From positions 1 to 64,000 of the forward strand of contig NZ_JAMKBJ010000005.1 of NCBI RefSeq assembly GCF_027563315.1: a DNA stretch of 64,000 nucleotides, written 5' to 3'. This DNA is from Paenisporosarcina quisquiliarum. GTDB taxonomy: Bacteria > Bacillota > Bacilli > Bacillales_A > Planococcaceae. The position numbers and the translations under genes were made by a program. Numbering within the stretch: the first letter of the stretch is position 1; the number at the start of each line of letters is the position of its first letter. This document shows positions 55,205 through 64,000 of this stretch, one piece after another. A model generated the notes under the pieces. It made no database searches and was not told the DNA's origin. It saw only the letters and a list, made by a program, of their open reading frames with translations.

Positions 55205-56656
55205 TTACGGTTTTCTCCGAGCATTTACTTTTTGTTCAAATGCATATGCCATCGTGATAAGCATTGGCTCACTCCAAGCTCTGCCTGAAAAAGTGATGCC
55301 AAATGGTTCTCCTGCTTTGGAAAAACCAGCCGGAACTGTGATAGAAGGAGTACCTGCGGCAGCCCCTATACTGCATCCATGATCTTGCGGAAAGACTAAA
55401 GCATCAAGTTCCAAGTCATCTAATGATTTACTCAATGCAATTTCACCAGCCAAATACCGATTGCGTTCTAACGCTTCAATATAAGCTTTTTCTGTCAGTG
55501 TTCCTGAAGTCAATTGAGATTTTTCGAGTAGAACCTGACCGAATTGAAGGGTTTCTTCCGGATGCTCGTTATTGAATTGAATAACGTCGGCAAGCGAACG
55601 GATTGGATTAGAAGGATGAGTATTGGCCAAGTAGCCATTCAAATCCGCTTTAAATTCATGTGTAAGTACAGCGTACCCCAAATCATCCTCTTTGCATCCC
55701 AGTTCCACACCGTCAATAACTTCAGCGCCCAATTCTCTCAAAACGGCGATTTTCTGTTCAAACATCTCTGCCAACTCAGAAGATATTTCATTTTCGAATA
55801 TTGATCTGACAATACCAATTCTTTTTCCAGCCAATCCTGTTAAATCGAGACACTTGTCCCATTCAACATCTTCTAAATGACGACTTTTCCGTGTGATGGG
55901 ATCCAATCTGTCTTCTCCGATGATCTCTGTAAAAATATGAAGGGCATCTTCGACCGTGCGAGTCATTGGTCCTGCAGTATCCTGCGTATGAGATAAAGGA
56001 ATAATTCCCGCCCTGCTTATGCTACCGACTGTCGGTTTCAATCCGACCAGTCCGTTTTGTGCAGCAGGATTTAAAATGGAACCAGACGTTTCTGTGCCAA
56101 TGGCTGCAGCCGCACAATTTGAAGCAACTGCTGAAGCTGAACCAGAACTGGAGCCTCCCACGTCAAAAGGACCGTATGGATTTTTCACCAGGCCTCCGCG
56201 TGAGCTAAATCCATTTGTCATGTGGTCAGACATGAAATTTGCCCATTCCGTCATATTGGTTTTCCCTAAAATAACTGCGCCGGCATCGCGTAATTTCTGC
56301 ACGATCGTCGCATCTTTCATCGCATAATGGTTCGCGAGTGACAAAGAACCTGCACTTGTATGTAAGTTGTCTCCTGTTTCAATATTATCTTTTATTAAAA
56401 TCGGAATTCCATGCAACATGGAACGTGGTCCTTTTTCAGCACGTTCATCATCCAGTGCTTGGGCAATCTGAAGAGCTTTTGTATTCACTTCAAGGATTGC
56501 ATTTAAATTTGGATTTTTTTCAGCAATAACTTCTAAATACATGAAAACAAGATCTTCTGATGTGATTTCGTTGCATGACATTTTTTCTTGCATATCTGCA
56601 ATCGTCGCCTCATCGAGCCAATCTTTTATTCGTTTTTTACGCTTCGCTTGATTCAT
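55205..56656 (-). CDS. amidase signature family hydrolase
   Basis: 483-residue amidase with the Ser-cisSer-Lys triad: Lys in PILIKDNIETG, the Gly/Ser-rich GGSSSGSASAVASN, and GTETSGSILNPA. The substrate is unknown; GatA-like, but no gatB or gatC is adjacent. ATG 56656 follows GGGAGG. It lies upstream of the ATP-grasp/racemase pair (58-bp gap), so it may share the transcript. Confidence 0.87.
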   Translation of the reverse strand: MNQAKRKKRIKDWLDEATIADMQEKMSCNEITSEDLVFMYLEVIAEKNPNLNAILEVNTKALQIAQALDDERAEKGPRSMLHGIPILIKDNIETGDNLHTSAGSLSLANHYAMKDATIVQKLRDAGAVILGKTNMTEWANFMSDHMTNGFSSRGGLVKNPYGPFDVGGSSSGSASAVASNCAAAAIGTETSGSILNPAAQNGLVGLKPTVGSISRAGIIPLSHTQDTAGPMTRTVEDALHIFTEIIGEDRLDPITRKSRHLEDVEWDKCLDLTGLAGKRIGIVRSIFENEISSELAEMFEQKIAVLRELGAEVIDGVELGCKEDDLGYAVLTHEFKADLNGYLANTHPSNPIRSLADVIQFNNEHPEETLQFGQVLLEKSQLTSGTLTEKAYIEALERNRYLAGEIALSKSLDDLELDALVFPQDHGCSIGAAAGTPSITVPAGFSKAGEPFGITFSGRAWSEPMLITMAYAFEQKVNARRKP

Positions 56657-56726
56657 GAAAAAACCTCCCAAAAGATTTCGTTTTCCGACACCTTAATCTA
56701 TCAGTTATTTTTCGCTTCAATCTAAA

Positions 56727-56756
56727 ATTATAGCATTCTTCCATAATTAATTTAAA
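56727..56756 (-). promoter_or_regulatory. amidase promoter
   Basis: Minus strand TTTAAA (56751-56756), 18-bp spacer, TATAAT (56727-56732). Confidence 0.55.
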
Positions 56757-56805
56757 TGTCACTTTATATCTGTTTTATGAAAAAAATTCACTATCCCGTA
56801 TACAA

Positions 56806-56848
56806 AAAGAGCCAGAGTAACAGGATTGCTCCTGCGACTCTGACACAT
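56806..56848 (-). terminator. terminator of vanZ-fbp operon
   Basis: Minus strand stem CAGAGT..CAGG/CCTG..ACTCTG, then CTCTTTTTG. Confidence 0.65.
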
Positions 56849-56850
56849 TA

Positions 56851-57033
56851 TTACTCTGCTTTTTCCATATGTTCTTTTAATAATTCATATAGGGATAGTT
56901 CATATAATTGTCTTCCTTCAACTTTAAATACGCCATGTTCCACTAAATCATCTATAACGGTCATTTTCTTACCGTCCATTTTTGTTTCTACTGGTGGGAT
57001 CATACTGTCAAACTCCTTAATTTCTAGACTCAT
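56851..57033 (-). CDS. Fbp-like (Fur-regulated basic protein family) small protein
   Basis: 60 residues. The C-terminal block IDDLVEHGVFKVEGRQLYELSLYELLKEH resembles the FbpA-type family of small Fur-regulated proteins in Bacilli, which act with the sRNA FsrA in iron sparing. This one is acidic rather than basic, has an N-terminal extension, and no Fur box is seen. It lies 19 bp after the VanZ gene. Confidence 0.6.
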   Translation of the reverse strand: MSLEIKEFDSMIPPVETKMDGKKMTVIDDLVEHGVFKVEGRQLYELSLYELLKEHMEKAE

Positions 57034-57052
57034 ACAATATATACCCAGGGCT

Positions 57053-57628
57053 CTAAATCTTAAACCATTTCTTTAATAAATTTGGAGAACTTTTAAACAA
57101 TATATAGCCAATGGCCGTCCCCAATGAATTTAACCATAAATCATCTACGTCACTGCTTCGCATTTGGGGTAGCTGTAAAATTTCAATGGCTAATGACAGA
57201 AGGAATCCTGCCGCGATTACTTTCCAGGCACGATTGAATTTCTTCCATAACAACGGTAGAAAAAAGCCAATAGGAAGAAACATAACAATATTACCAATAA
57301 AATTGATAAAAAACGGTTGCCACAAGTTCAGATATTTAATGGCATTATACGTTTCAACCAAGACACGGAATGGTTCCAGGTTAATGGCTTGATGATCTCC
57401 ATTTACAAAGTGCATTTCCCCGCTGTGATTGCTCATTGAAGGTAAAATTGTCTGGGACAACAACCCCGCCAAGAACATGAAAAACAGAACAATTCCACAT
57501 TCCCGTATGAGTACAACTTGTTTATGATTCCTTTTTATTTGAATGATACGGACCACTAGTATGACTGGTAATATCAATACCATATAAAAGCCCATGTCTT
57601 GTATATATCTCATAATCGATTCCATCAT
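57053..57628 (-). CDS. VanZ-like family protein
   Basis: 191-residue membrane protein with five hydrophobic helices, the VanZ-like core NFIGNIVMFLPIGFFLPLLW and the acidic SSDVDDLWLNSLG motif. VanZ-like proteins have been tied to teicoplanin or lipoglycopeptide tolerance, but most chromosomal members are uncharacterised. No other van genes are present. Three in-frame ATGs lie near the start. Confidence 0.8.
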   Translation of the reverse strand: MMESIMRYIQDMGFYMVLILPVILVVRIIQIKRNHKQVVLIRECGIVLFFMFLAGLLSQTILPSMSNHSGEMHFVNGDHQAINLEPFRVLVETYNAIKYLNLWQPFFINFIGNIVMFLPIGFFLPLLWKKFNRAWKVIAAGFLLSLAIEILQLPQMRSSDVDDLWLNSLGTAIGYILFKSSPNLLKKWFKI

Positions 57629-57804
57629 ACACCCATATCTTTCTTGTAATACTATTATTCTAATGCTTTACACTACATTTTCATATTGTTTTAAAGAAAC
57701 AGCTACTTATCACGTATTCATCCAGGGTTCGCTGGATATACTGTCAAATAACAAGTATTTTCCAGTTACGAGAATACAATTTGACGATAAGGGTGGAACA
57801 AAAT

Positions 57805-58935
57805 TTGGGCTACATTAAATTAATCCTCACTTTACTTTTTGCAGCATATTTAACAAGTCCACTATGGGAAAAACCAGTCAGTGGCTTTGTAGATGTATCA
57901 TTTTTAGATCAGATTGATGCACAAGTAATTCAAGGATTCGAATATTTAAAAGAGCAGCCCATTATCGATGATTTATCTAAGAAGGTTGCTACCATACCTG
58001 TAAGGTTGACTATGGAAGCCGGCGAAACAAAGTATGCGCCTGTCAATGAAGTAGAAAAACCGGCTTTGGCGACTCCTACCGAAGGTTTATTCTCCGTCCA
58101 CAACATACAAATTGGGGATAACATGAAAATTGTTAATGCTGAACTCGGCAAAGCAAAGCGGATAACTAAAAACGAATATGGCACCGAATGGCATACCTAT
58201 CATACAGACTATCAAAACTTTTTAATGGTTTCGTTCGATGAAGGTCAACAAGTAAACGGGTTATTTACGAATAACGACTTGATTGCGTCATCCTACGGTT
58301 TCAAGTTGAACAGTCCAAAATCTGTCGTTCATCAAGCTTTAGGGAAACCAATCCAATACATTCAAAAAGGCAACGTCCGATACCTTTTGAATTCTGATGG
58401 AGAGATGGATACCTATTTAATTGAAAATGTTTATGTCACTGTTTTTTATGACGTTCATGAAAAAAACACTGTCACAGCCATTCAAATTATTTCGGAAAAT
58501 ATGGAAAATCAAAAAGGAGCTTTATACGGTAACACAAGTGAGGAATTACAAAAAGGTTTTGAATTCCAATTATTTGATCTGACAAATGCTGCACGTGTCC
58601 ATCATAGTGTACCACCTTTGAAATGGGAGTCTAAAGTAAGAGTAACGGCTTATAAACACAGTCTTGATATGGCGGAACAAAATTATTTCAGTCATACAAA
58701 TTTAGCTGGACAATCTCCGTTTGACCGCATGACGATGGATAACATTAATTATTCTGTAGCTGGAGAAAATTTAGCTTATGGTCAGTCCAGTAGTATTTTT
58801 GCTCATGAAGGATTGATGAATTCAATCGGCCATCGCAAAAATCTTTTAAAAAGCGACTTTCAATTGCTTGGAGTTGGCGTAGCGTTTAACGAAGAGAATC
58901 AGCCCTACTACACTGAGAATTTTTATACACCATAA
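57805..58935 (+). CDS. CAP-domain protein with CAP-associated N-terminal domain (YlbC-like)
   Basis: 376-residue exported or membrane-anchored protein. An N-terminal hydrophobic helix (residues 3-20), a CAP_assoc_N-type domain (about 100-240), and a C-terminal CAP/SCP domain (about 250-376) with HSLDMAEQNYFSH, GENLAYG and GHRKNLL motifs. TTG 57805 is preferred because AAGGGTGG lies 8 nt upstream; an earlier TTG lacks a site. Function unknown; B. subtilis YlbC has the same build. Confidence 0.82.
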   Translation: MGYIKLILTLLFAAYLTSPLWEKPVSGFVDVSFLDQIDAQVIQGFEYLKEQPIIDDLSKKVATIPVRLTMEAGETKYAPVNEVEKPALATPTEGLFSVHNIQIGDNMKIVNAELGKAKRITKNEYGTEWHTYHTDYQNFLMVSFDEGQQVNGLFTNNDLIASSYGFKLNSPKSVVHQALGKPIQYIQKGNVRYLLNSDGEMDTYLIENVYVTVFYDVHEKNTVTAIQIISENMENQKGALYGNTSEELQKGFEFQLFDLTNAARVHHSVPPLKWESKVRVTAYKHSLDMAEQNYFSHTNLAGQSPFDRMTMDNINYSVAGENLAYGQSSSIFAHEGLMNSIGHRKNLLKSDFQLLGVGVAFNEENQPYYTENFYTP

Positions 58936-58962
58936 ATTCCTCTTTATTTACCCAATATTTAA

Positions 58963-59003
58963 ATGAAAAATGGTCGTTCCCTTAAACCCGGGAACGACCA
59001 TTT
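58963..59003. terminator. bidirectional terminator
   Basis: Arms AAAATGGTCGTTCCC and GGGAACGACCATTTT, T-rich on both sides, between convergent genes. Confidence 0.9.
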
Positions 59004-59007
59004 TATT

Positions 59008-60285
59008 TTATTGAGCTGTTAATTGCGCTTGAATCCGGAATAAAATGACGGCAAATTGTGCGCGATTTGTTTCTTTGTGTAAACCAAAAGTTCCGTTGCT
59101 GTATCCATGCATGATTTTGTTGGATGCCATGGCACTAATGTATGGTGTCGCCCAATACTTTTCATTAATATCTTTATAGACTGGTGTTGTGCCGTCTCCT
59201 TCTAAATCAAAAGCTAAAGAAACGACTTTAGCAAGCTGTACTCGAGTTAAAGGTGCATCAGGATTGAAAGATGTGCTTTTCGCAAATATGCCAGCCTCTG
59301 TCAACTTAGCAATTGCCATATAGGATGGATGCGTAACAGGCACATCTTCGTATCCCGGATCCGCTGGCACCGATGTTGTCATAGGTAGTAATCCAAACAA
59401 AATGTTCGCTACTTCAGCTCTTGTAATGGCTCTATCCGGGTAAACATTGCCTTGATCGTCCAGTTTGAAAACTTTGCTGGCAAGTAGTAATTTTAGTTCT
59501 TTTTCAGCCCAGTGGCCTGCAGGAACGTCTTTTGCCGCTACTTGTGCCTCCGCAAAACTTGCAAGCAATGCTTCGCTTATCACTTTATACCCTTCAGCAT
59601 TCGGATGAATGTCTAGTGGGTTCGGTAAGTATTTCTTTGGATCATTTCCAAACTTTTCATAAATTGATACAAACTTAGCTCCTTGAGCAACAGATGCTAG
59701 CTCAATGGTTTTGTTCAACGTCTGCGTTAATTGAATTAACTTAGGTTTTTGCTCGTCTGCTATATACGGGAATGGGAAATAATAACCCACAACATACACT
59801 TTTGCATCTGGATTCAATTTATTGATTGTCTGTAAAATCAATGTGTAGTTCAAAGCTGTTTTTTGCAAAGTCGCCGGCACTTTCGTTTCGTCAATAATTA
59901 AGACTTTTTTAACAGGGTCCACCTTGGATTCTTTTAATAAATCATTTGCTCCTGCTGAAATCGTAATTGTATTGGCTTTTTGTACGGCTGCTTGTAATTG
60001 GGCACTTGTCGTTAATTTCGTCAGTAATTCATCCGTTCGATCACCAGGCATTGAAAAATCTTTGGTAAAACTCTCTAACATCTTTTCCCCTTGCAAATAA
60101 CCAGCCGCATAATCTGCGTATCCTTTATCAATCCCTTTGGTTGGGGTTACTCCAGCTGCCAGGGAATCTCCCAATGCCAAATAACGAACTAAGTCCGTGT
60201 TTGCTGCAGCGTTTGGTACTAGAAACGCCAATAAAAGTACAAATAATACTGCTACACTAGCACTTTTTCTTTTCCAATTCCTCAT
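59008..60285 (-). CDS. S-layer-anchored SGNH hydrolase (three SLH domains)
   Basis: 425 residues. Signal peptide 1-29; SGNH domain about 30-245 with ALGDSLAAG, SAGANDLL and DIHPNAEGY; then three SLH domains (about 246-425; signatures GHWAEKELKLLL, PSYMAIAKLTEAGIF and YWATPYISAMASNKIMHGYSNGTFG). SLH domains bind pyruvylated wall polymer, so the enzyme is held at the cell surface. ATG 60285 follows GGAGAG. Its hydrolase part is paralogous to the secreted protein at 49.8 kb. Substrate unknown. Confidence 0.88.
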   Translation of the reverse strand: MRNWKRKSASVAVLFVLLLAFLVPNAAANTDLVRYLALGDSLAAGVTPTKGIDKGYADYAAGYLQGEKMLESFTKDFSMPGDRTDELLTKLTTSAQLQAAVQKANTITISAGANDLLKESKVDPVKKVLIIDETKVPATLQKTALNYTLILQTINKLNPDAKVYVVGYYFPFPYIADEQKPKLIQLTQTLNKTIELASVAQGAKFVSIYEKFGNDPKKYLPNPLDIHPNAEGYKVISEALLASFAEAQVAAKDVPAGHWAEKELKLLLASKVFKLDDQGNVYPDRAITRAEVANILFGLLPMTTSVPADPGYEDVPVTHPSYMAIAKLTEAGIFAKSTSFNPDAPLTRVQLAKVVSLAFDLEGDGTTPVYKDINEKYWATPYISAMASNKIMHGYSNGTFGLHKETNRAQFAVILFRIQAQLTAQ

Positions 60286-60422
60286 CCACTCGTCACTCTC
60301 CATTTCGGTTGCATCCATCAACTCTATGAAAAGGAATGATACGATATTCATCATTTACTTGAGATAAATAGAATAATCCCAGAAATTTTATGTGCAGCGA
60401 CTTGTGGACCAATTGAATTACA

Positions 60423-61667
60423 TTACGTATACAATTGAAAATTAAATGTAAATATTGTTCCTGCTCCCACTTTACTTTTAACTTGAATCGTTCCATTCAT
60501 TGCCTTGACAATACTATTTGCAACCATTACTCCTAGGCCCGTCCCTTTATCACCTTTCGTTGAATAATAAGGCTCACCTAGACGTTCAATTTGTTCTTTC
60601 GTCATTCCCACTCCTGTATCCTGAATCTTAATGGTCACATGAGTAGAATTTGATTGCGAGGAAACCGATAACGTGCCTCCATTTGGCATTGATTCAATCG
60701 CATTTTTGATAACATTGACAAAACATTGATGAAATTTTTGACAATCACCTTGTATATAATTTAAAGAATTATAGTCACTTACCACTTTTACTGAGTTCCA
60801 ATTTGCGGACGGTTGCAATAATTTCAGTATTTGATTAAGCTCTTCTTCCACTTGAAATACTTCGACGCATTCAATTGTCGGTTTAGAGAATGTTAAATAA
60901 TCCTTTATGACATTTTCGGCTGATTGTAACTCCTCTTTTAAGATGGCGAGATATTGATTTCTCTTATCCAAATCAAGTTGATCATCTTCCAAAAGCTGTA
61001 CAAAACCCATAGCAGACGTCAGTGGATTACGAATCTCATGTGAAATGGCGGCACCCATCTGTTCAACAGCCTCCAATTTCTCTGCTTTTACCAAACTTTG
61101 ACGAAGAAGAATATTTCCTCTAATACACTCGATGATATAAGAAATCATGGCAACGCCAAGTGGCGGCACAAAAAGATAAGCAAACCAAAAATCTAAAGTA
61201 TGTATGGGTGGAGAAAGAATTTCAATACCCATTAAAAAAAGCAAACTTATCAAAAAAGTCATTCCTACAGAAAAAAGTATTCTGCATTTAGATGACAGTC
61301 TCAAAAACCAAGGAGAGATGTACCATATTAACCAACTGAATATCCCGTAAAATAAAAAGGCTAGATAGAATCCAATATCAATTCCATAAAATCCCCGAAT
61401 AATAATTAGCACTAGACCCAATAGCGGACTTATCCCCATATAGAGCCCCCCTATCAAAAAAGGGACAATTCGCAAATCTAATAACATATCCTCGGTTAAG
61501 CGGTATGAAAACACAAAACATAACACCAAAGAAACGATAAAATACAATGTAGCTGTTTCCCGGTACATATACTTTTCATCTGATTTCTCAGACCACAATA
61601 CACAAAAAAATAGGAAAACAATCAATAGAGATAGATTAAACAGAAAATGTACGGTCAGGAATTCCAC
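60423..61667 (-). CDS. membrane sensor histidine kinase with 5TM-LYT-type input
   Basis: 414 residues. About six membrane helices (1-180) with the DLRIVPFLIGGLYMG segment of the 5TMR-LYT domain, then HisKA with the phosphoacceptor His in ISHEIRNPLTS, and HATPase boxes N (NVIKNAIESMP), G1 (DTGVGM) and G2 (GTGLGV). No response regulator is adjacent, so it is an orphan kinase; sporulation-type kinases share this pattern. The start is GTG 61667 after AGAGGT. Confidence 0.85.
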   Translation of the reverse strand: MEFLTVHFLFNLSLLIVFLFFCVLWSEKSDEKYMYRETATLYFIVSLVLCFVFSYRLTEDMLLDLRIVPFLIGGLYMGISPLLGLVLIIIRGFYGIDIGFYLAFLFYGIFSWLIWYISPWFLRLSSKCRILFSVGMTFLISLLFLMGIEILSPPIHTLDFWFAYLFVPPLGVAMISYIIECIRGNILLRQSLVKAEKLEAVEQMGAAISHEIRNPLTSAMGFVQLLEDDQLDLDKRNQYLAILKEELQSAENVIKDYLTFSKPTIECVEVFQVEEELNQILKLLQPSANWNSVKVVSDYNSLNYIQGDCQKFHQCFVNVIKNAIESMPNGGTLSVSSQSNSTHVTIKIQDTGVGMTKEQIERLGEPYYSTKGDKGTGLGVMVANSIVKAMNGTIQVKSKVGAGTIFTFNFQLYT

Positions 61668-61812
61668 AGTTTTACCTCTTCCATTATGTTAATAAATAAA
61701 TATTATCTGTACTAAAAATTAATAACAACCTATTTTTATTGATTATTTAATAAAATCTGAATTATTTAACTTTTATAGATTATTGACTGCTTCATTACGA
61801 ATTTTATGCATA

Positions 61813-61848
61813 TAAAAACGCCTGAAAAGACTAACCTTTCAAGCGTTT
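61813..61848 (-). terminator. diguanylate cyclase gene terminator
   Basis: Minus strand AAACGCTTGAAAGG / CTTTTCAGGCGTTT stem followed by TTTAT. Confidence 0.75.
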
Positions 61849-61862
61849 CAATTCAGCTATAT

Positions 61863-62981
61863 TTAATTATATGCAACCATGGAAGACACGATATTATCCT
61901 TTTTTGCAGATTCTACTTGGTTTCGACCATTCTCTTTCGCTGCATAAAGTGCACTATCAGCTTCTTCAAGCAATTTCTTCGCCTCGATTACTGGCGAAGT
62001 TGCAATTCCAACAGATAATGTAATATTGATATTTAAATCTTCTACTACAATCGGATGAGTTTCTGTCGTATAACGTATTCGCTCCATTATTTGCCGAGCA
62101 TCTTCTTCATTGCAAAAAGGTAATATGACGACGAACTCTTCTCCCCCGTATCTTGAGATAATATCGATACTTCTAAGATTATTTTTAATCAAACTGCTTA
62201 CCTTTTGAAGAACGACATCTCCAACAATATGTCCGTATGCATCGTTCACATTTTTGAAATGATCAATATCAATAAACGCCACCGAAAGAGGGAATACATC
62301 CTTTTTCTTCGTTGTATACAATTCATAATAATGCATAAAGGCACGTCGGTTATAGAGCTGTGTCAATGGATCTTTCCTAGCAGAATTTATTAGCTGAGTT
62401 TTATATACATACTCATCACTTAAATCTTTCACAATCCATAAAATGAAAAAGCTCAGTAAAATATTAATGGGTAAGGAAGAAGGTAATATGACTTGTAAAT
62501 ATTCAGAAAGGGGTATCACGCCTAAATAACCGATAGAACCTGTATTCACAAAATTTAATGAGAACACGACTAAAAACATTTTTGAATAAACGCTCCAAGA
62601 TCGAGTCGTCCATGAAAGAATCATTCCGACTCCTGAAAGAATCAGAAGTGTTATAAAGCCTGCGGTGGCAGCTTCAGTGACTCCGAAAGAAAACCTTGCC
62701 AATCCAATCCCCACTCCAACAAGCAAAATATAGAAAGGGTTACGCGCATACATGGTGGCAATAATAATGGGAATAAACCGCAAATCAAAAATGACCGAAT
62801 CATTTAAATGAATACCAAAGAACATGGAGCACCAACCCGCTAAAATCGCAATCATAACGAGGCTGAACGCAATCAATTTTTGGCTGGAATTTACTAAGAA
62901 CTGTTTATATAAAAAACCAGCTAAATAAATAATTGTGATTAAAACTGAAAAATTGACCAAGTATTCCTTGATATACAGCAT
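61863..62981 (-). CDS. membrane diguanylate cyclase (GGDEF) with 5TM-LYT-type input
   Basis: 372 residues: six or so membrane helices (1-200), including DLRFIPIIIATMYAR like that of the neighbouring kinase, then a GGDEF domain opening RKDPLTQLYNRRAF. The active site RYGGEEF is intact, and RSID upstream matches the inhibitory RxxD site, so it should make c-di-GMP with product inhibition. ATG 62981 follows GGGGGG. Same strand as the kinase, with its own terminator between them. Confidence 0.9.
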   Translation of the reverse strand: MLYIKEYLVNFSVLITIIYLAGFLYKQFLVNSSQKLIAFSLVMIAILAGWCSMFFGIHLNDSVIFDLRFIPIIIATMYARNPFYILLVGVGIGLARFSFGVTEAATAGFITLLILSGVGMILSWTTRSWSVYSKMFLVVFSLNFVNTGSIGYLGVIPLSEYLQVILPSSLPINILLSFFILWIVKDLSDEYVYKTQLINSARKDPLTQLYNRRAFMHYYELYTTKKKDVFPLSVAFIDIDHFKNVNDAYGHIVGDVVLQKVSSLIKNNLRSIDIISRYGGEEFVVILPFCNEEDARQIMERIRYTTETHPIVVEDLNINITLSVGIATSPVIEAKKLLEEADSALYAAKENGRNQVESAKKDNIVSSMVAYN

Positions 62982-63129
62982 GTCTATCCCCCCTATCTGC
63001 AAATCATTTACTTAACTTTATTGAAAATACAAATCGAATTGTTATTTATATGACTTATTTATCACAATTGTTATATTTCCAAACATTTTATAGTCATTAA
63101 TATTCAAGTCGATAATCCTATAGATTGCA

Positions 63130-64000
63130 TTACGCTTGTTTTTCAATAAATACAACTTTTAAATAGTCGCCTTCTTTAAATTCTTCGATGGTTTTAAAAT
63201 CTTTCGGAAGAGAAAATTCTTCCCGAATTTTATATTTCCCACCTGTTTGTTTAAACGCTTTTTCAATAAAGCCTTTAAATTTTGTCATACCAAATGTACT
63301 GCAATTTGTAGAGGCGACAATTATACCGTTTTTCTCTGTGATGGCAATTGCCTGCATAAGCAAATCTGTATAATCTTTTCCAGCGCTGAATGTATGCTTT
63401 TTCGAACGGGCAAAGCTTGGAGGATCTAAAATCACCAAATCAAATTTCAATTCTTTTCGAACGGCATATTTAAAATAATGAAAAACGTCTTCTACAATAA
63501 TGTCTTGGGCTTCAAAATCAATTCCATTCACACTGAACTGTTCTATCGTTTTGCTTTTACTACGATTTGCAAGATCGACGCTCGTCGTTTTCACGGCTCC
63601 ACCAAGCGCAGCTGCCACAGAAAAGGCACCAGTATAAGAAAAAGTATTTAAGACATTTTTCCCTTTTGAATACTTATTACGAATTGTTTTACGTACATCA
63701 CGTTGATCCAAGAAGATACCAACCATAGCGCCATCGTTTAAATACACGGCAAAATTTATGTCATTTTCTTTTACAAGCAATGGTTCAGGAGCCTTTTCTC
63801 CCGAAATAAAATCTTCATCTTCCATATACGTCCCTTGAGATGCAAAGCGTTTCTTTTCATATAGCCCTTTTACGTCGACCAAATTGGATAATGCCTGAAT
63901 CACTTCATTCTTAAACTGGTAAACGCCTTCGCTGTACCAACTGATGACATAATATCCATCATAATAATCAATGGTAAAACCGCCAATACCATCACCTTCG
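63130..64000 (-). CDS. rlmI: class I SAM-dependent rRNA methyltransferase (RlmI-like), 5' end missing
   Basis: About 290 C-terminal residues; the reading frame continues off the right edge of the window. The fold is RlmI/YwbD: FLDQRDVRK, SAM motif VLNTFSYTGAFSVAAA, and the catalytic-region motif VILDPPSFARSK. Expected to make m5C in 23S rRNA, though Bacillus orthologues are less studied. An internal Met near 63903 is not the start, since the conserved fold extends upstream of it. Confidence 0.85.
   Translation of the reverse strand, partial: EGDGIGGFTIDYYDGYYVISWYSEGVYQFKNEVIQALSNLVDVKGLYEKKRFASQGTYMEDEDFISGEKAPEPLLVKENDINFAVYLNDGAMVGIFLDQRDVRKTIRNKYSKGKNVLNTFSYTGAFSVAAALGGAVKTTSVDLANRSKSKTIEQFSVNGIDFEAQDIIVEDVFHYFKYAVRKELKFDLVILDPPSFARSKKHTFSAGKDYTDLLMQAIAITEKNGIIVASTNCSTFGMTKFKGFIEKAFKQTGGKYKIREEFSLPKDFKTIEEFKEGDYLKVVFIEKQA

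Overview
The window is chromosomal DNA of a low-GC, spore-forming Firmicute. Gene content and protein sequences point to the Planococcaceae/Caryophanaceae (Sporosarcina-, Psychrobacillus- or Lysinibacillus-like); genus cannot be fixed from sequence alone. Supporting signs are a gamma-type small acid-soluble spore protein, the spore-cortex enzyme PdaA, S-layer homology domains, PerR and CodY-type operators, and a racemase/ATP-grasp pair suited to a Lys-D-Asp (or D-Glu) cell-wall bridge. No prophage, insertion sequence, integrase, CRISPR array or tRNA was seen.

Layout. 1-410: 5' end of a 16S rRNA gene (minus) with leader and tandem rrn promoters. 409-24,000: a block in the same relative order as Bacillus subtilis next to rrnD (ygxA, ygzB, perR, bcp, hemL/gsaB, ygaE, ygaD, ntdP, sspE, fabL, mutY, yfhP, yfhJ, yfhH, recX, yfhF, pdaA), interrupted by a dppDFABC-type peptide ABC operon (7.1-12.8 kb) with a CodY-like box. 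A pair of inverted GC-rich repeats lies between yfhP and yfhJ (18.7-19.1 kb). 24-33 kb: a zinc metallopeptidase, an MFS transporter, OsmC, class I fumarase, the iron-efflux ATPase PfeT under a perfect PerR box, and YihY, YtxH-like and YfkK genes. 33-46 kb: a methyltransferase, an FAD monooxygenase, an M29 aminopeptidase, MreBH, a bacterial nitric-oxide synthase, carbonic anhydrase, PepF, PPK2 and TspO. 46-58 kb: methionine aminopeptidase, TPP riboswitch plus ThiT, M20 peptidase, SGNH hydrolase, a second M29 aminopeptidase, a DEAD-box helicase, racemase plus ATP-grasp ligase, amidase, VanZ and a CAP-domain protein. 58-64 kb: an S-layer-anchored SGNH hydrolase, a membrane histidine kinase and a diguanylate cyclase with related sensor regions, and a truncated rRNA methyltransferase.

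How genes work together. Peptide use recurs: a Dpp importer, PepF, two AmpS paralogues, an M20 peptidase and an amidase, with CodY-like boxes at the dpp and pepF promoters. Iron and peroxide handling is linked by perR (self-regulated), bcp and pfeT (PerR box plus a Fur-like box). Wall and envelope functions include MreBH, PdaA, the racemase/ligase pair, two SGNH hydrolases and a CAP protein.

The least explained structures are four intergenic arrays of degenerate ~21-bp units (about 7.0, 23.8, 27.3 and 47.1 kb), two of them with exact 21-bp spacing, which equals two DNA helical turns. They match no feature type I know.
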